A stretch of DNA of 32,021 bases from NCBI GenBank assembly GCA_004557855.1, contig SFFJ01000022.1, positions 1 through 32,021 of the forward strand, given 5' to 3'. The notes under the pieces are model-generated. The model was not told the DNA's origin and did not search any database. It saw only the letters and a program-made list of their open reading frames with translations. Of this stretch, positions 8,227 through 15,525 are shown in pieces. This DNA is from Oscillospiraceae bacterium. GTDB lineage: Bacteria > Bacillota > Clostridia > Oscillospirales > Ruminococcaceae. Positions within the stretch are counted from its first letter, which is position 1; each line of letters begins with the position of its first letter. Made by a program: the position numbers and the translations under genes.

Positions 8227-9074
8227 ATGAAACCGTATTACAGGTGGAGGGGCTTTGCAAGCAGTACCCCGCCTTTGCCCTCCGGGAGGTCAGCTTTTCG
8301 CTGACGGCCGGGCGCATCATGGGCTTTATCGGGCGCAACGGCGCCGGAAAAACCACCACCCTCAAAGCAATTTTAGGGCTTGTCCACCCCGATGCCGGTG
8401 AGATCAGCTATTTCGGGCTGCCCTTTGCCGCCCATGAACAGCAGATCAAGGAGCAGATCGGCTATGCGGCGGGCGGGACGGCCTACTATCAGCGCCGCCG
8501 GGTGGGGGAGATCGCCGCCGTGACCGCCGACTTTTACCCCGGCTGGGATGACAAAGCCTACCGCAATTATCTCCGCCGCTTTTCGCTGGATGAAAACAAG
8601 TGCCTGCGGGAGCTTTCCGAGGGCATGAAGGTCAAATTCCTGTTGACGCTGGCGCTTTCCCATCACGCCCGGCTGCTGCTTTTGGATGAACCCACCAGCG
8701 GCCTTGACCCCGTATCGCGGGAGGAGCTGCTGGAGATTTTCCTCACCCTGGCGGGGGAGGGCGTTGCCATCCTCTTTTCCACCCACATCACCTCGGATCT
8801 GGAAAAATGCGCCGATGACATCGCCTATATTCAAAAGGGGCGGCTTCTCGCCCAATGCCCCATCGACTGCTTCCGGCAGGACTACCGGCTGGTGCATAGG
8901 CAGGGCGAGCTGACCCCGCAGCAGCAGGAGATTATATTGGGGCGCTGCACGGAACGGGCAGGGGAGACCTTGCTCATCCGCCGGGAGGACGCCCCGCTGT
9001 TTGAGGGGGCCGCCGTCACCTGCCCCACATTAGAGCAGGTCATGGTACATCTGGAGAAGGAGGACACCCCATGA
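8223..9074 (+). CDS. ABC-2-type transporter ATP-binding protein
   Basis: The 283-residue exporter ATPase has Walker A GRNGAGKTT (37-45), a signature LSEGMKVKF variant, Walker B LLLLDEPTSGLDP, and the switch histidine in FSTHITSD. The start is the ATG overlapping the tetR stop. The LSEGMKVK signature is typical of YtrB-like ATPases of drug or peptide ABC-2 systems. Its 3' end overlaps the permease start by four bases. The substrate could be an antimicrobial peptide, drug or lipid and is not shown by the sequence. Confidence 0.92.
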   Translation: MNETVLQVEGLCKQYPAFALREVSFSLTAGRIMGFIGRNGAGKTTTLKAILGLVHPDAGEISYFGLPFAAHEQQIKEQIGYAAGGTAYYQRRRVGEIAAVTADFYPGWDDKAYRNYLRRFSLDENKCLRELSEGMKVKFLLTLALSHHARLLLLDEPTSGLDPVSREELLEIFLTLAGEGVAILFSTHITSDLEKCADDIAYIQKGRLLAQCPIDCFRQDYRLVHRQGELTPQQQEIILGRCTERAGETLLIRREDAPLFEGAAVTCPTLEQVMVHLEKEDTP

Positions 9075-9721
9075 AAAAGCTGCTGCATAAGGAGCTGCGG
9101 CTCACCGCAGCCCCCATCACCTATCTCTTTTTGGCCTTTGCGCTGATGACCCTCATCCCCGGCTACCCCATCCTCATGGGGGGATTTTTCATCACCCTCG
9201 GCATCTTTTATACCTTCCAGATGACACGGGAAAGCGGTGATATCCTGTTTACGGCGCTGCTGCCCTGCAAAAAAAGCGACGTCGTCCGGGCAAAATACGC
9301 CTTCTGCCTGCTCATCGAGCTTTCCGGCTGGCTGCTTTGCGCCCTCCTCACCGCCCTGCGGCTCACCCTTTGGCGGGAAGTGCCCGTCTACACCCACAAC
9401 GCCATGATGAACGCCAATTTCGCCTATCTCGGCTGGCTTTTGTTCCTCTTTGCCCTCTTTAATGCCGTCTTTCTCGGCGGGTTTTTCCGCACCGCCTACG
9501 GGCTCGGCCGGCCGTTCATCCGCTACTGCATCGTCTGGTTTCTCACCATCGCCGCCGCGGAAGCGCTCCATCACTTCCCCGGTATGGCGGGCATGAACTC
9601 CCAAACCGGCAGCTACGGGATGCAGCTTTTCGTCCTGGCGGCGGGGGCGCTGCTGTTCGCCCTGCTTACCGCCGTCAGCTGCCGCACCGCCTGCCGCCAC
9701 TTCGAACGCATCGACCTGTGA
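9071..9721 (+). CDS. ABC-2 transporter permease
   Basis: The 216-residue membrane protein has about six hydrophobic segments. It opens with the MKKLLHKELRL amphipathic start common in ABC-2 permeases. Residues 60-80 carry LLPCKKSDVVRAKY, the conserved cytoplasmic segment (LPxxRxxIVxxKY type) of this subfamily. It is coupled to the ATPase by an ATGA overlap and completes the exporter. A strong terminator follows within 12 bases, so the tetR-ATPase-permease unit is closed. Confidence 0.88.
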   Translation: MKKLLHKELRLTAAPITYLFLAFALMTLIPGYPILMGGFFITLGIFYTFQMTRESGDILFTALLPCKKSDVVRAKYAFCLLIELSGWLLCALLTALRLTLWREVPVYTHNAMMNANFAYLGWLLFLFALFNAVFLGGFFRTAYGLGRPFIRYCIVWFLTIAAAEALHHFPGMAGMNSQTGSYGMQLFVLAAGALLFALLTAVSCRTACRHFERIDL

Positions 9722-9732
9722 CCGAAAAACGA

Positions 9733-9761
9733 CCCGGAGGACAAACCCTCCGGGCCTTTTT
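9733..9761 (+). terminator. Intrinsic terminator of the tetR-ABC operon
   Basis: CCCGGAGG (9733-9740) pairs with CCTCCGGG (9747-9754), followed by CCTTTTT. Confidence 0.9.
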
Positions 9762-9766
9762 GCGTC

Positions 9767-9795
9767 AAAAAACAAAAATCCCCCATAGGGGGGAT
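9767..9795 (-). terminator. Minus-strand terminator-like hairpin without an upstream gene
   Basis: Read on the minus strand, CCCCC(C) and GGGGG close a three-base loop (plus-strand arms 9780-9784 and 9788-9793). The hairpin runs into a T-rich tract opposite 9767-9777. No minus-strand gene lies upstream; a minus-strand promoter ends only eight bases away. Confidence 0.6.
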
Positions 9796-9802
9796 CGACT
9801 CT

Positions 9803-9831
9803 ATCATAGCGCACCCACGCCCCGTTTGCAA
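9803..9831 (-). promoter_or_regulatory. Minus-strand promoter-like sequence upstream of pyrG
   Basis: On the minus strand TTGCAA (9831-9826) and TATGAT (9808-9803) are separated by 17 bases. Transcription would begin near 9796 and meet the hairpin at 9795 almost at once. Confidence 0.5.
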
Positions 9832-9900
9832 GAAAAACTTTTCCGTCCTTCGCCATTTCTCCCATTTATCCAATCGAGATACTGGATTTCATTGAATAAT

Positions 9901-9914
9901 CTGCAAATTTGCAG
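9901..9914. promoter_or_regulatory. Perfect 14-bp palindrome next to the pyrG promoter
   Basis: CTGCAAATTTGCAG is its own reverse complement and ends two bases before the pyrG -35 box. The position suits an activator or repressor site. No binding protein is identified. Confidence 0.5.
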
Positions 9915-9916
9915 CA

Positions 9917-9945
9917 TTGACCGCCGTGACTTGCAGCGGTATAAT
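9917..9945 (+). promoter_or_regulatory. Sigma-A promoter of pyrG
   Basis: TTGACC (9917-9922) and TATAAT (9940-9945) are separated by 17 bases. The initially transcribed bases near 9951 are not the GGGCU run used for reiterative-transcription control of pyrG in Bacillus, and no terminator sits in the short leader. Confidence 0.85.
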
Positions 9946-9995
9946 CAATGCTGTTTTTTAGTGCGTGTGAAGAAATACGAGAGGAGCGAAGCAGC

Positions 9996-11585
9996 ATGAA
10001 GTATATTTTCGTCACCGGCGGTGTGGTGTCCGGCCTCGGCAAGGGCATCTGCGCGGCGTCCTTGGGGCGCCTTTTGAAGCAATGCGGCCTGCGGGTCAAA
10101 AACCAGAAATTCGACCCCTACCTGAATGTGGACCCCGGCACCATGAGCCCCTACCAGCACGGCGAGGTCTTCGTCACCGAGGACGGCGCCGAAACCGATC
10201 TTGACCTCGGCCACTACGAGCGCTTTGTGGACGTCTCGCTGGACGGCAACGCTTCGGTCTCCTCCGGCAAGATCTTCTGGAGCGTCCTCAATCGGGAGCG
10301 ACAGGGCGGCTATCTCGGCGGCACGGTGCAGATCATCCCCCACATCACCGATGAGATCAAGCGCCGCATCTACGCCATGGAGGACGGCAGCACCGATATC
10401 ATCATCAGCGAGATCGGCGGCACGGTGGGAGATATCGAAAGCCGGCCGTTTCTGGAGGCCATCCGGCAGGTGGCGGTGGAAAAGGGTCGGGAAAACGTCC
10501 TCTTTATCCACGTCCCGCTTATCGTCTCCATCCCCGGCAGCGGGGAATTAAAAAGCAAGCCCACCCAGCATTCCGTCAAGGAGCTTTTGTCGGTCGGCAT
10601 CCAGCCGGATATCCTGGTCTGCCGCACCGATGCCCCCATCAGCGAGGACATCCGCCGCAAAATCGCCCTGTTCTGCAACGTCCCGGAAAACTGTGTCATC
10701 CCCAATGTGACCGCCCACACCCTGTATGAGGTCCCGCTGCTGCTGCATAAGGCGGGCCTGTGCGATGCCGTCTGCCGGCGGCTGGGGCTGGGGGAGAGAA
10801 CCCCCGACCTGACCGAATGGACGGCAATGGTGCAAAGGATAAAGGGCGTCCACCGCCATGTGGAAATCGCCTTGGTGGGCAAATATACAGGCCTGCGGGA
10901 TGCCTACATCAGCGTGGCGGAGGCGTTGTTTCATGCCGGCACCGCCTGTGATGCCGAGGTGACCATCCGCTGGGTGGACAGCGAGACCCTCACCCCGCAG
11001 AACATCGCCCAAGCGCTTTGCGGCTGCGGCGGTATCCTGGTGCCCGGCGGCTTCGGCGACCGCGGCATCGAGGGCATGATTTTGGCGGCGCAGTTTGCCC
11101 GGGAAAAGAACATCCCCTACCTCGGCATCTGCCTGGGGATGCAGATCGCCGTCATCGAATTTGCCCGCCATGCGGCAGGCTGGGCGGATGCCGACAGCGC
11201 CGAATTCAGCAGCACCACCGCCCACCCCGTTATCGCCCTGCTGCCGGAGCAGGTGGGCGTGACCCAAAAGGGCGGCACCATGCGGCTGGGACGCTATCCC
11301 TGCCTGCTTTCCGAGGGCACAAAGTCCTTTGCCCTGTACGGCCGGCGGGAGATCAGCGAACGCCACCGCCACCGCTACGAATTCAATAACGCCTTCCGGG
11401 AGGAGCTGCAAAAGGCCGGTCTGGTGCTTGCGGGCACCTCCCCGGATGGCGCCCTTGTGGAGGTCATCGAGCTGCCCGGCCATCCGTGGTTCGTGGGCTG
11501 CCAGTTCCACCCGGAATTCAAAAGCCGCCCCGACCGCCCGCACCCGCTGTTTTACGGCTTCGTTCAGGCGTCACTCGCCATATAA
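9996..11585 (+). CDS. pyrG: CTP synthase (glutamine-hydrolysing)
   Basis: It converts UTP to CTP using ATP and glutamine-derived ammonia, the last step of de novo pyrimidine nucleotide synthesis. At 529 residues it is full length. The N-terminal synthase domain opens with MKYIFVTGGVVSGLGKGI and contains QKFDPYLNVDPGTMSPYQHG. The C-terminal class I glutaminase shows the oxyanion segment LVPGGFGDRG, nucleophile Cys379 in GICLGMQ, and His505/Glu507 in FHPEF. I chose the ATG at 9996 because it matches the family N-terminus and has GAGGAG about ten bases upstream. It is monocistronic, with its own promoter and terminator. Confidence 0.98.
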   Translation: MKYIFVTGGVVSGLGKGICAASLGRLLKQCGLRVKNQKFDPYLNVDPGTMSPYQHGEVFVTEDGAETDLDLGHYERFVDVSLDGNASVSSGKIFWSVLNRERQGGYLGGTVQIIPHITDEIKRRIYAMEDGSTDIIISEIGGTVGDIESRPFLEAIRQVAVEKGRENVLFIHVPLIVSIPGSGELKSKPTQHSVKELLSVGIQPDILVCRTDAPISEDIRRKIALFCNVPENCVIPNVTAHTLYEVPLLLHKAGLCDAVCRRLGLGERTPDLTEWTAMVQRIKGVHRHVEIALVGKYTGLRDAYISVAEALFHAGTACDAEVTIRWVDSETLTPQNIAQALCGCGGILVPGGFGDRGIEGMILAAQFAREKNIPYLGICLGMQIAVIEFARHAAGWADADSAEFSSTTAHPVIALLPEQVGVTQKGGTMRLGRYPCLLSEGTKSFALYGRREISERHRHRYEFNNAFREELQKAGLVLAGTSPDGALVEVIELPGHPWFVGCQFHPEFKSRPDRPHPLFYGFVQASLAI

Positions 11586-11590
11586 GTACA

Positions 11591-11621
11591 CCCCCGGAGA
11601 ACCACACTCCGGGGGCTTTTT
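11591..11621 (+). terminator. Intrinsic terminator after pyrG
   Basis: CCCCCGGAG (11591-11599) pairs with CTCCGGGGG (11607-11615), then CTTTTT. The convergent spoIVB stop lies just beyond. Confidence 0.9.
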
Positions 11622-11625
11622 CCTG

Positions 11626-12846
11626 CTATGCGGCGGCGTCCTGTGCGGTTGTCGCCGCTTTTTCGGCGGTTCGCACCGTTTCGGCAAAAACGGCATACCC
11701 GCGGTTCGGCTCATCCACAAAAACATGGGTCACCACCCCCGCCAGCATCCCGTTCTGCACCAGCGGGGAACCGCTCATCCCCTGCACGATGCCGCCGGTT
11801 TTTTGCAGCAGCGCTTGGTCCGTCACCCGGATGACCATATTCTGCCCCGCATGGCCGCTGCCCCGCAGCACCTTTTCTATCACCACATCGTATTCCTTCG
11901 GGGTGCTGCCCGCTATGGTGGTCAGTATTTTGGCGGGGCCGGGCTGCACCTCATGCCGGAAGGCCACTGCCATCCGCACCCCCTGCGGGGTAAAGTCGGG
12001 GGAAAGCCTGCCGCAGATGCCGCAGGTGCTGTTGGCGGTCAGTCGGGCAAAGGGCCGCCCCGTGACAAACTGCCCCTTCAATTCGCCGGGAGCGCCGCTT
12101 TTTCCGGGGGTCACCCCGGTGATGACGGCGTCCACGCCCTCCCCGGTGGAAAGGGTCATGATCTCCCCGGTATCCACATCGCAGATGGGATGCCCAAGCC
12201 CCGAAAAGGTGCGGGCGTTCTCATCAAAATAGGTCACCGTCCCGATGCCCGCAGAGCTATCCCGTACCCACAGCCCCAGATGCCACCGGTTATCGGTCAC
12301 GCTTTTCTGCGGGGTGATAACGGCGGTGTATTCCCGGCCCTGCCGCTGGTAAACCAGCCGAACCGGCCGCCCGCCGCCGCCCTGCACCAGTGCGCCCATC
12401 TGCTCATTGGAGGTCAGCGAAATGCCGTCAATACTCAAAAGAATATCCCCGGTGGAAAGCCCGGCGCTGCGGGCCGGGTTCATGCGCCTGCCGTCGGTGG
12501 AAAAATCGGTAAAGCCGACCACCATCAGCCCCTCGGTGAACATTTTTATGCCAAAGGGCCGCCCGGATACCAGCACTGTTTCCCGCTGTGCATACCGCAC
12601 CCGGACGGTCTTTACCGCCACCCCCAGCGGCAAACGAAGCTCCGCTTCCGTCATCGTTTCCCCGCTGCGGGCCGCAGCGCTTTCCCCGCCATATACGGCG
12701 GTGATATTGCCGGGCAGAGATAGGCTGCTGCCCCTTGTTACGGTATATTCATCCGGCAGGGCTGCCTGCCAGTAGAGTGCTGCCGCCAGCATCACCAGTA
12801 CCGCCATCCCGAAAAGCCAAAACCCCGTCCTGGCTGTTTTTCGCAT
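11626..12846 (-). CDS. spoIVB: SpoIVB serine peptidase (stage IV sporulation, sigma-K checkpoint)
   Basis: In the Bacillus model the forespore secretes SpoIVB into the intermembrane space, where it cleaves SpoIVFA and so triggers sigma-K activation. The 406-residue protein has an N-terminal membrane anchor (residues 8-29), a PDZ domain (about 95-180, with AGLSTGDILLSIDG) and an S55 peptidase domain. The catalytic His219 lies in SGLGHPICD and the nucleophile in GMSGSP (356-361). I chose the ATG at 12846 because AGGGGGTG lies six bases upstream; the longer open frame upstream does not look like signal sequence. In Bacillus it sits beside spo0A, but here spo0A is about 9 kb away. No clear sigma-F or sigma-G promoter was found. 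Confidence 0.94.
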   Translation of the reverse strand: MRKTARTGFWLFGMAVLVMLAAALYWQAALPDEYTVTRGSSLSLPGNITAVYGGESAAARSGETMTEAELRLPLGVAVKTVRVRYAQRETVLVSGRPFGIKMFTEGLMVVGFTDFSTDGRRMNPARSAGLSTGDILLSIDGISLTSNEQMGALVQGGGGRPVRLVYQRQGREYTAVITPQKSVTDNRWHLGLWVRDSSAGIGTVTYFDENARTFSGLGHPICDVDTGEIMTLSTGEGVDAVITGVTPGKSGAPGELKGQFVTGRPFARLTANSTCGICGRLSPDFTPQGVRMAVAFRHEVQPGPAKILTTIAGSTPKEYDVVIEKVLRGSGHAGQNMVIRVTDQALLQKTGGIVQGMSGSPLVQNGMLAGVVTHVFVDEPNRGYAVFAETVRTAEKAATTAQDAAA

Positions 12847-13274
12847 CCTTTTCACCCCCTTTTTGCGGTCGGGCGGCGCCGCTTTATGCGCTGCCCATGG
12901 CTTACTTTGCGCCCGAATCCCCCAAAGATGCGATGTAAAATTAAGCGCCGGATGCAGCGATCCCCCGCCCTGCCAGAAACTGTGCCCGTTAGCAGCCCGT
13001 ACCATCCGCACGCTTTTCGATGATGAAAAACCATCCCGGCGTTTTTACTGAAAATGGCTGCCAATCCAAAATGCAGGCTTATGGGAATGGGCGAAGCCAT
13101 TAGCGCAGCTTATCAATTTGACGATGATCGGGATACTTTTTGATCCAAAAATGCGCTCGATCCAAAAGTAATTCTAATGGTAAACCATAACGACATAAGA
13201 TGTACTTATGGCAAATACGCCCGATTTTACGCTTCCGTTATCCGGAAAAGCTATTTCCTGCCCAAAACTGCATC
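12847..13274. other. Non-coding interval between gerC and spoIVB
   Basis: These 428 bases contain no credible gene. Small inverted repeats are present: CATAAG/CTTATG (13194-13210) and TTTTTG/CAAAAA (near 13136-13150). The latter is part of a cluster in which ATCCAAAA recurs three times between about 13064 and 13168. Base composition is more AT-rich than the flanks. A forespore promoter for spoIVB should lie here, but I could not match one convincingly, and no T-tract terminator follows gerC. Confidence 0.5.
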
Positions 13275-14261
13275 CTATTCCAACAGTCCGCAGGGGTCCC
13301 GCAGCACCGTCCGCAGCCTGTATTCCATCCCGGCAAAATCGATCGATGCATCCTCCCGGCCGGCCAGCGCCGCCCGTGTCCCCATCCCCAAAAGGTCGCT
13401 TTCGGTGCTGCGCATTCGGTCGTTCATTTGCAGCAGCTGCCGCCGCAGGGCATCCTCCAGTGCATGCTCCAGTATTTGCCTGCTTACGGGCCCGCCGTTT
13501 ACCGCCTGCACCGTTGCCTCCGCAGTAACGGTCACCACAGCCCCCTTTGCGGTAAAATGCACCCCCGCTACCGCCATTCTTCGCAGCAGGATGGTCGCTT
13601 CTCCCGCGGCTACCGGCACCGTCAGCCGCATTTCCGGGGCGCGCCGCAGCAGCATGAGGCATAGCTTGTCCGGCTGCCACGGGTCACGGTAGTTCCGCTG
13701 CCCGGTCGCAACCACACCGGTCGCCCGCAGGGTACCGTCCTCCGCCGTGAGCCACGAGAGCAGCCCATCCCGCCCCGCACCGTCCAGCAGGTTTACCAGT
13801 TCCTTCAGCCCGTTTTGGCGGGTGGCGGTATATTGGCGGGTCAAAAGCGCCGTAATATCGTCCCCGGTGACCGTTTCCCCCAAAATCGCCAGGGCATTTT
13901 CGCACAGGGCGACCTGGGTGTTGGGGCTGATGCGCCCGTCACGGAGCAGCTGCATCAGCAGCGCCCGCAGCTCGTCGGCATCCTTCACGCCGGAAAAAAT
14001 GATGCTTTGCATCGCACCGAGATAAAGCTGCTTGCCGGTCTGCCGTTCGGCATCCGTAAAAATGGCGTTCAAATCCCGCCCCTCTGCGGTGATGCGCTCA
14101 TTTTCCTCTCCCCGGATGATCTCAAGGACGGCAGTCAGCCCATCGTTGCCGCCCGCCACCCCCATTGAGGAGACCACCAGCCGGTGGGAGATGGAGCGTC
14201 CGCCGCAGCCGGGCAGCAGCAAAAGCAAAAATATCACAGCGGCTAAACGGCGCAAATGCAT
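13275..14261 (-). CDS. GerC-type spore germinant receptor lipoprotein (Ger(x)C family)
   Basis: It is the C subunit of a germinant receptor, anchored on the outer face of the spore inner membrane. The 328-residue protein has a lipoprotein signal with lipobox LLPGC (Cys19). An ISHR-VVSSMG segment follows, resembling the 'R.-V...G.D' start of the family, and then mixed alpha/beta domains. It is somewhat shorter than the usual 370-400 residues. AGGAGG lies eight bases before the ATG. It is the last gene of gerA-gerB-gerC. Its first bases and leader are duplicated just upstream, leaving a truncated copy between gerB and this intact gene. Confidence 0.88.
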   Translation of the reverse strand: MHLRRLAAVIFLLLLLPGCGGRSISHRLVVSSMGVAGGNDGLTAVLEIIRGEENERITAEGRDLNAIFTDAERQTGKQLYLGAMQSIIFSGVKDADELRALLMQLLRDGRISPNTQVALCENALAILGETVTGDDITALLTRQYTATRQNGLKELVNLLDGAGRDGLLSWLTAEDGTLRATGVVATGQRNYRDPWQPDKLCLMLLRRAPEMRLTVPVAAGEATILLRRMAVAGVHFTAKGAVVTVTAEATVQAVNGGPVSRQILEHALEDALRRQLLQMNDRMRSTESDLLGMGTRAALAGREDASIDFAGMEYRLRTVLRDPCGLLE

Positions 14262-14312
14262 AGGTCAGCCCTCCTGTTTTTTGTTCCGGGGCGACGACCA
14301 TAAGCGGGGCCC
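14181..14312. repeat. Direct repeat, copy 1 (gerC leader and signal-peptide region)
   Basis: This segment covers the gerC ribosome site, start codon and first codons. It matches 14348-14479 at an offset of 167 bases with about seven mismatches by eye. Confidence 0.9.
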
Positions 14313-14428
14313 AGTTTTGTCTGCATCCCCATCATGGAAAGAAACGGCCGGTGGGAGATGGAGCGCCTGCCGCAGCCGGGCAGCAGCAAAAGCAAAAATA
14401 TCACAGCGGCTAAACGGCGCAAACGCAT
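14243..14428 (-). pseudogene. Truncated duplicate of the gerC 5' end (61 codons)
   Basis: A second gerC start sits between gerB and the intact gene. It keeps its own AGGAGG site and ATG at 14428, a complete lipoprotein signal (lipobox LLPGC) and the ISHR-LSMMG segment. It then reads out of frame through the leader of the real gerC and stops at 14243, overlapping the intact start. The 167-base offset is not a multiple of three, so the copies cannot form a fusion. It is most likely debris of a tandem duplication, but a 61-residue lipopeptide could still be translated and could reduce or couple translation of gerC. Confidence 0.8.
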
Positions 14429-14479
14429 GGGTCGCCCCTCCTGTTTTTTATTCCGGGGCGACGACCATAAGCGGGGCCC
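14348..14479. repeat. Direct repeat, copy 2 (upstream gerC leader copy)
   Basis: This is the partner of 14181-14312. Weaker similarity continues about 20 bases past the 14348 end into the SMMG codons. Confidence 0.9.
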
Positions 14480-14514
14480 GGCTGTGTTGCGGCTCGACAG
14501 GCGCCAGCCTGCCT

Positions 14515-15525
14515 TCACCGCTGCCTTGCCGGTTCCCGCTTCTGCCCGCCGCCCCTGCCTGCCGCCACCACCGGGAGCCCCCACAACAACCCCATGACGC
14601 CTAAAGCGGCATAGGCCCGCTGCGGCTCCCAGCCGGTGTAGTGCAGGGTAATTGTTCCGACGAGCGTGAGCCCCGCCGCTGCCCAAAGCGCCGCCCCCTG
14701 TGCAATTCCCGCCTGCTTTCCCAACCGAAGCGCCCCCGCCGCCAGCCCCGAAAGCCGGAAAAACGCCGCCGTGATGAGCAAAAAGCAGTAGACCGGCACC
14801 ATCCCGGAAAGGCCCGCCGACTTTGCCAGCAGCATGACGGGATAGGGCAGCAGGCTGCCGTAATGCCCCAGCACCGGCGCCGCCGTCAGCAGCAGCGCGG
14901 CATTAAGGAGAAACCCAACGGGCGCCCAAAGCAGCAGGGCAGGGGAGTGCGGCCGATCGGTCTGCGGGGCAAGCAGCAGCAGTAAAAACGGCTCGATCTG
15001 CTGCGGAAGGATGAATAAAATCTCCCGCAAAAGCAGGGCGCTGTCCCGTTCCGGCATCCGCAGATTGAGAAAGGTCGCCTGCGGCAGCACCCCGGCGATC
15101 AGCAAGACCACCCCCAACAGGAACACCCCCGCAAGTAGGAAGGCCGCCCGTCCCAAGGGCTCCTGCCCGGCGGCCGCCGCCGCCCATACCGCCGCCAGCA
15201 GCACCGCCAGCAGAAAAAACGGCGAAAATGCTTCATCGAACAGTACCCGGCAGGCGGTAATCAGCTGCCCGGCCGTCACCGAAAAATACCCCGCCGCCAG
15301 GAGCATCCCCGCCGCAGCGGAGCCCTTGGAGAGGGATTTTTTCTTTGCGGCGGCCCGGCGGCACAGCACCGCAAGAAAAAATACCACCCCGTAGGCCGCA
15401 GCCCCGGCCGCAGCGGTCAGCAGGCCGTTTGCCAGCGGCGGACGGCTGCACAGCAGCCAGAAGCTTTGCGAAAGCGCCAGCAGCGAAAAAACCTGCCCCG
15501 CCCCGCTGATTTGTTCAGTCCGCAT
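14515..15525 (-). CDS. GerB-type spore germinant receptor permease subunit
   Basis: This is the B subunit of the germinant receptor, a member of the amino-acid-permease-like (spore_permease) superfamily thought to bind germinant. The 336-residue protein has about ten hydrophobic segments. It opens with MRTEQISGAGQVFSLLALSQ, close to the family start in which an ISxxQ stretch leads into helix one. I chose the ATG at 15525: GGGGGAG lies four bases upstream and the start overlaps the gerA stop by eleven bases, so the two are translationally coupled. The C-terminal tail is basic and Gly-rich. Confidence 0.9.
   Translation of the reverse strand: MRTEQISGAGQVFSLLALSQSFWLLCSRPPLANGLLTAAAGAAAYGVVFFLAVLCRRAAAKKKSLSKGSAAAGMLLAAGYFSVTAGQLITACRVLFDEAFSPFFLLAVLLAAVWAAAAAGQEPLGRAAFLLAGVFLLGVVLLIAGVLPQATFLNLRMPERDSALLLREILFILPQQIEPFLLLLLAPQTDRPHSPALLLWAPVGFLLNAALLLTAAPVLGHYGSLLPYPVMLLAKSAGLSGMVPVYCFLLITAAFFRLSGLAAGALRLGKQAGIAQGAALWAAAGLTLVGTITLHYTGWEPQRAYAALGVMGLLWGLPVVAAGRGGGQKREPARQR

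Noticed and set aside
8882..9865. A 327-codon open frame on the minus strand
   Set aside because: It is antisense to the well-supported ABC ATPase and permease genes, and its protein is low-complexity with no family pattern. Long shadow frames are expected in GC-rich DNA.
9946..9995. A Bacillus-type pyrG attenuator in the leader
   Set aside because: The leader is only about 45 bases, has no GGGCU start and no terminator hairpin.
12847..13011. An upstream extension of spoIVB by 55 codons
   Set aside because: The extension lacks signal-peptide character, and the ATG at 12846 has a strong ribosome site and begins the membrane anchor.
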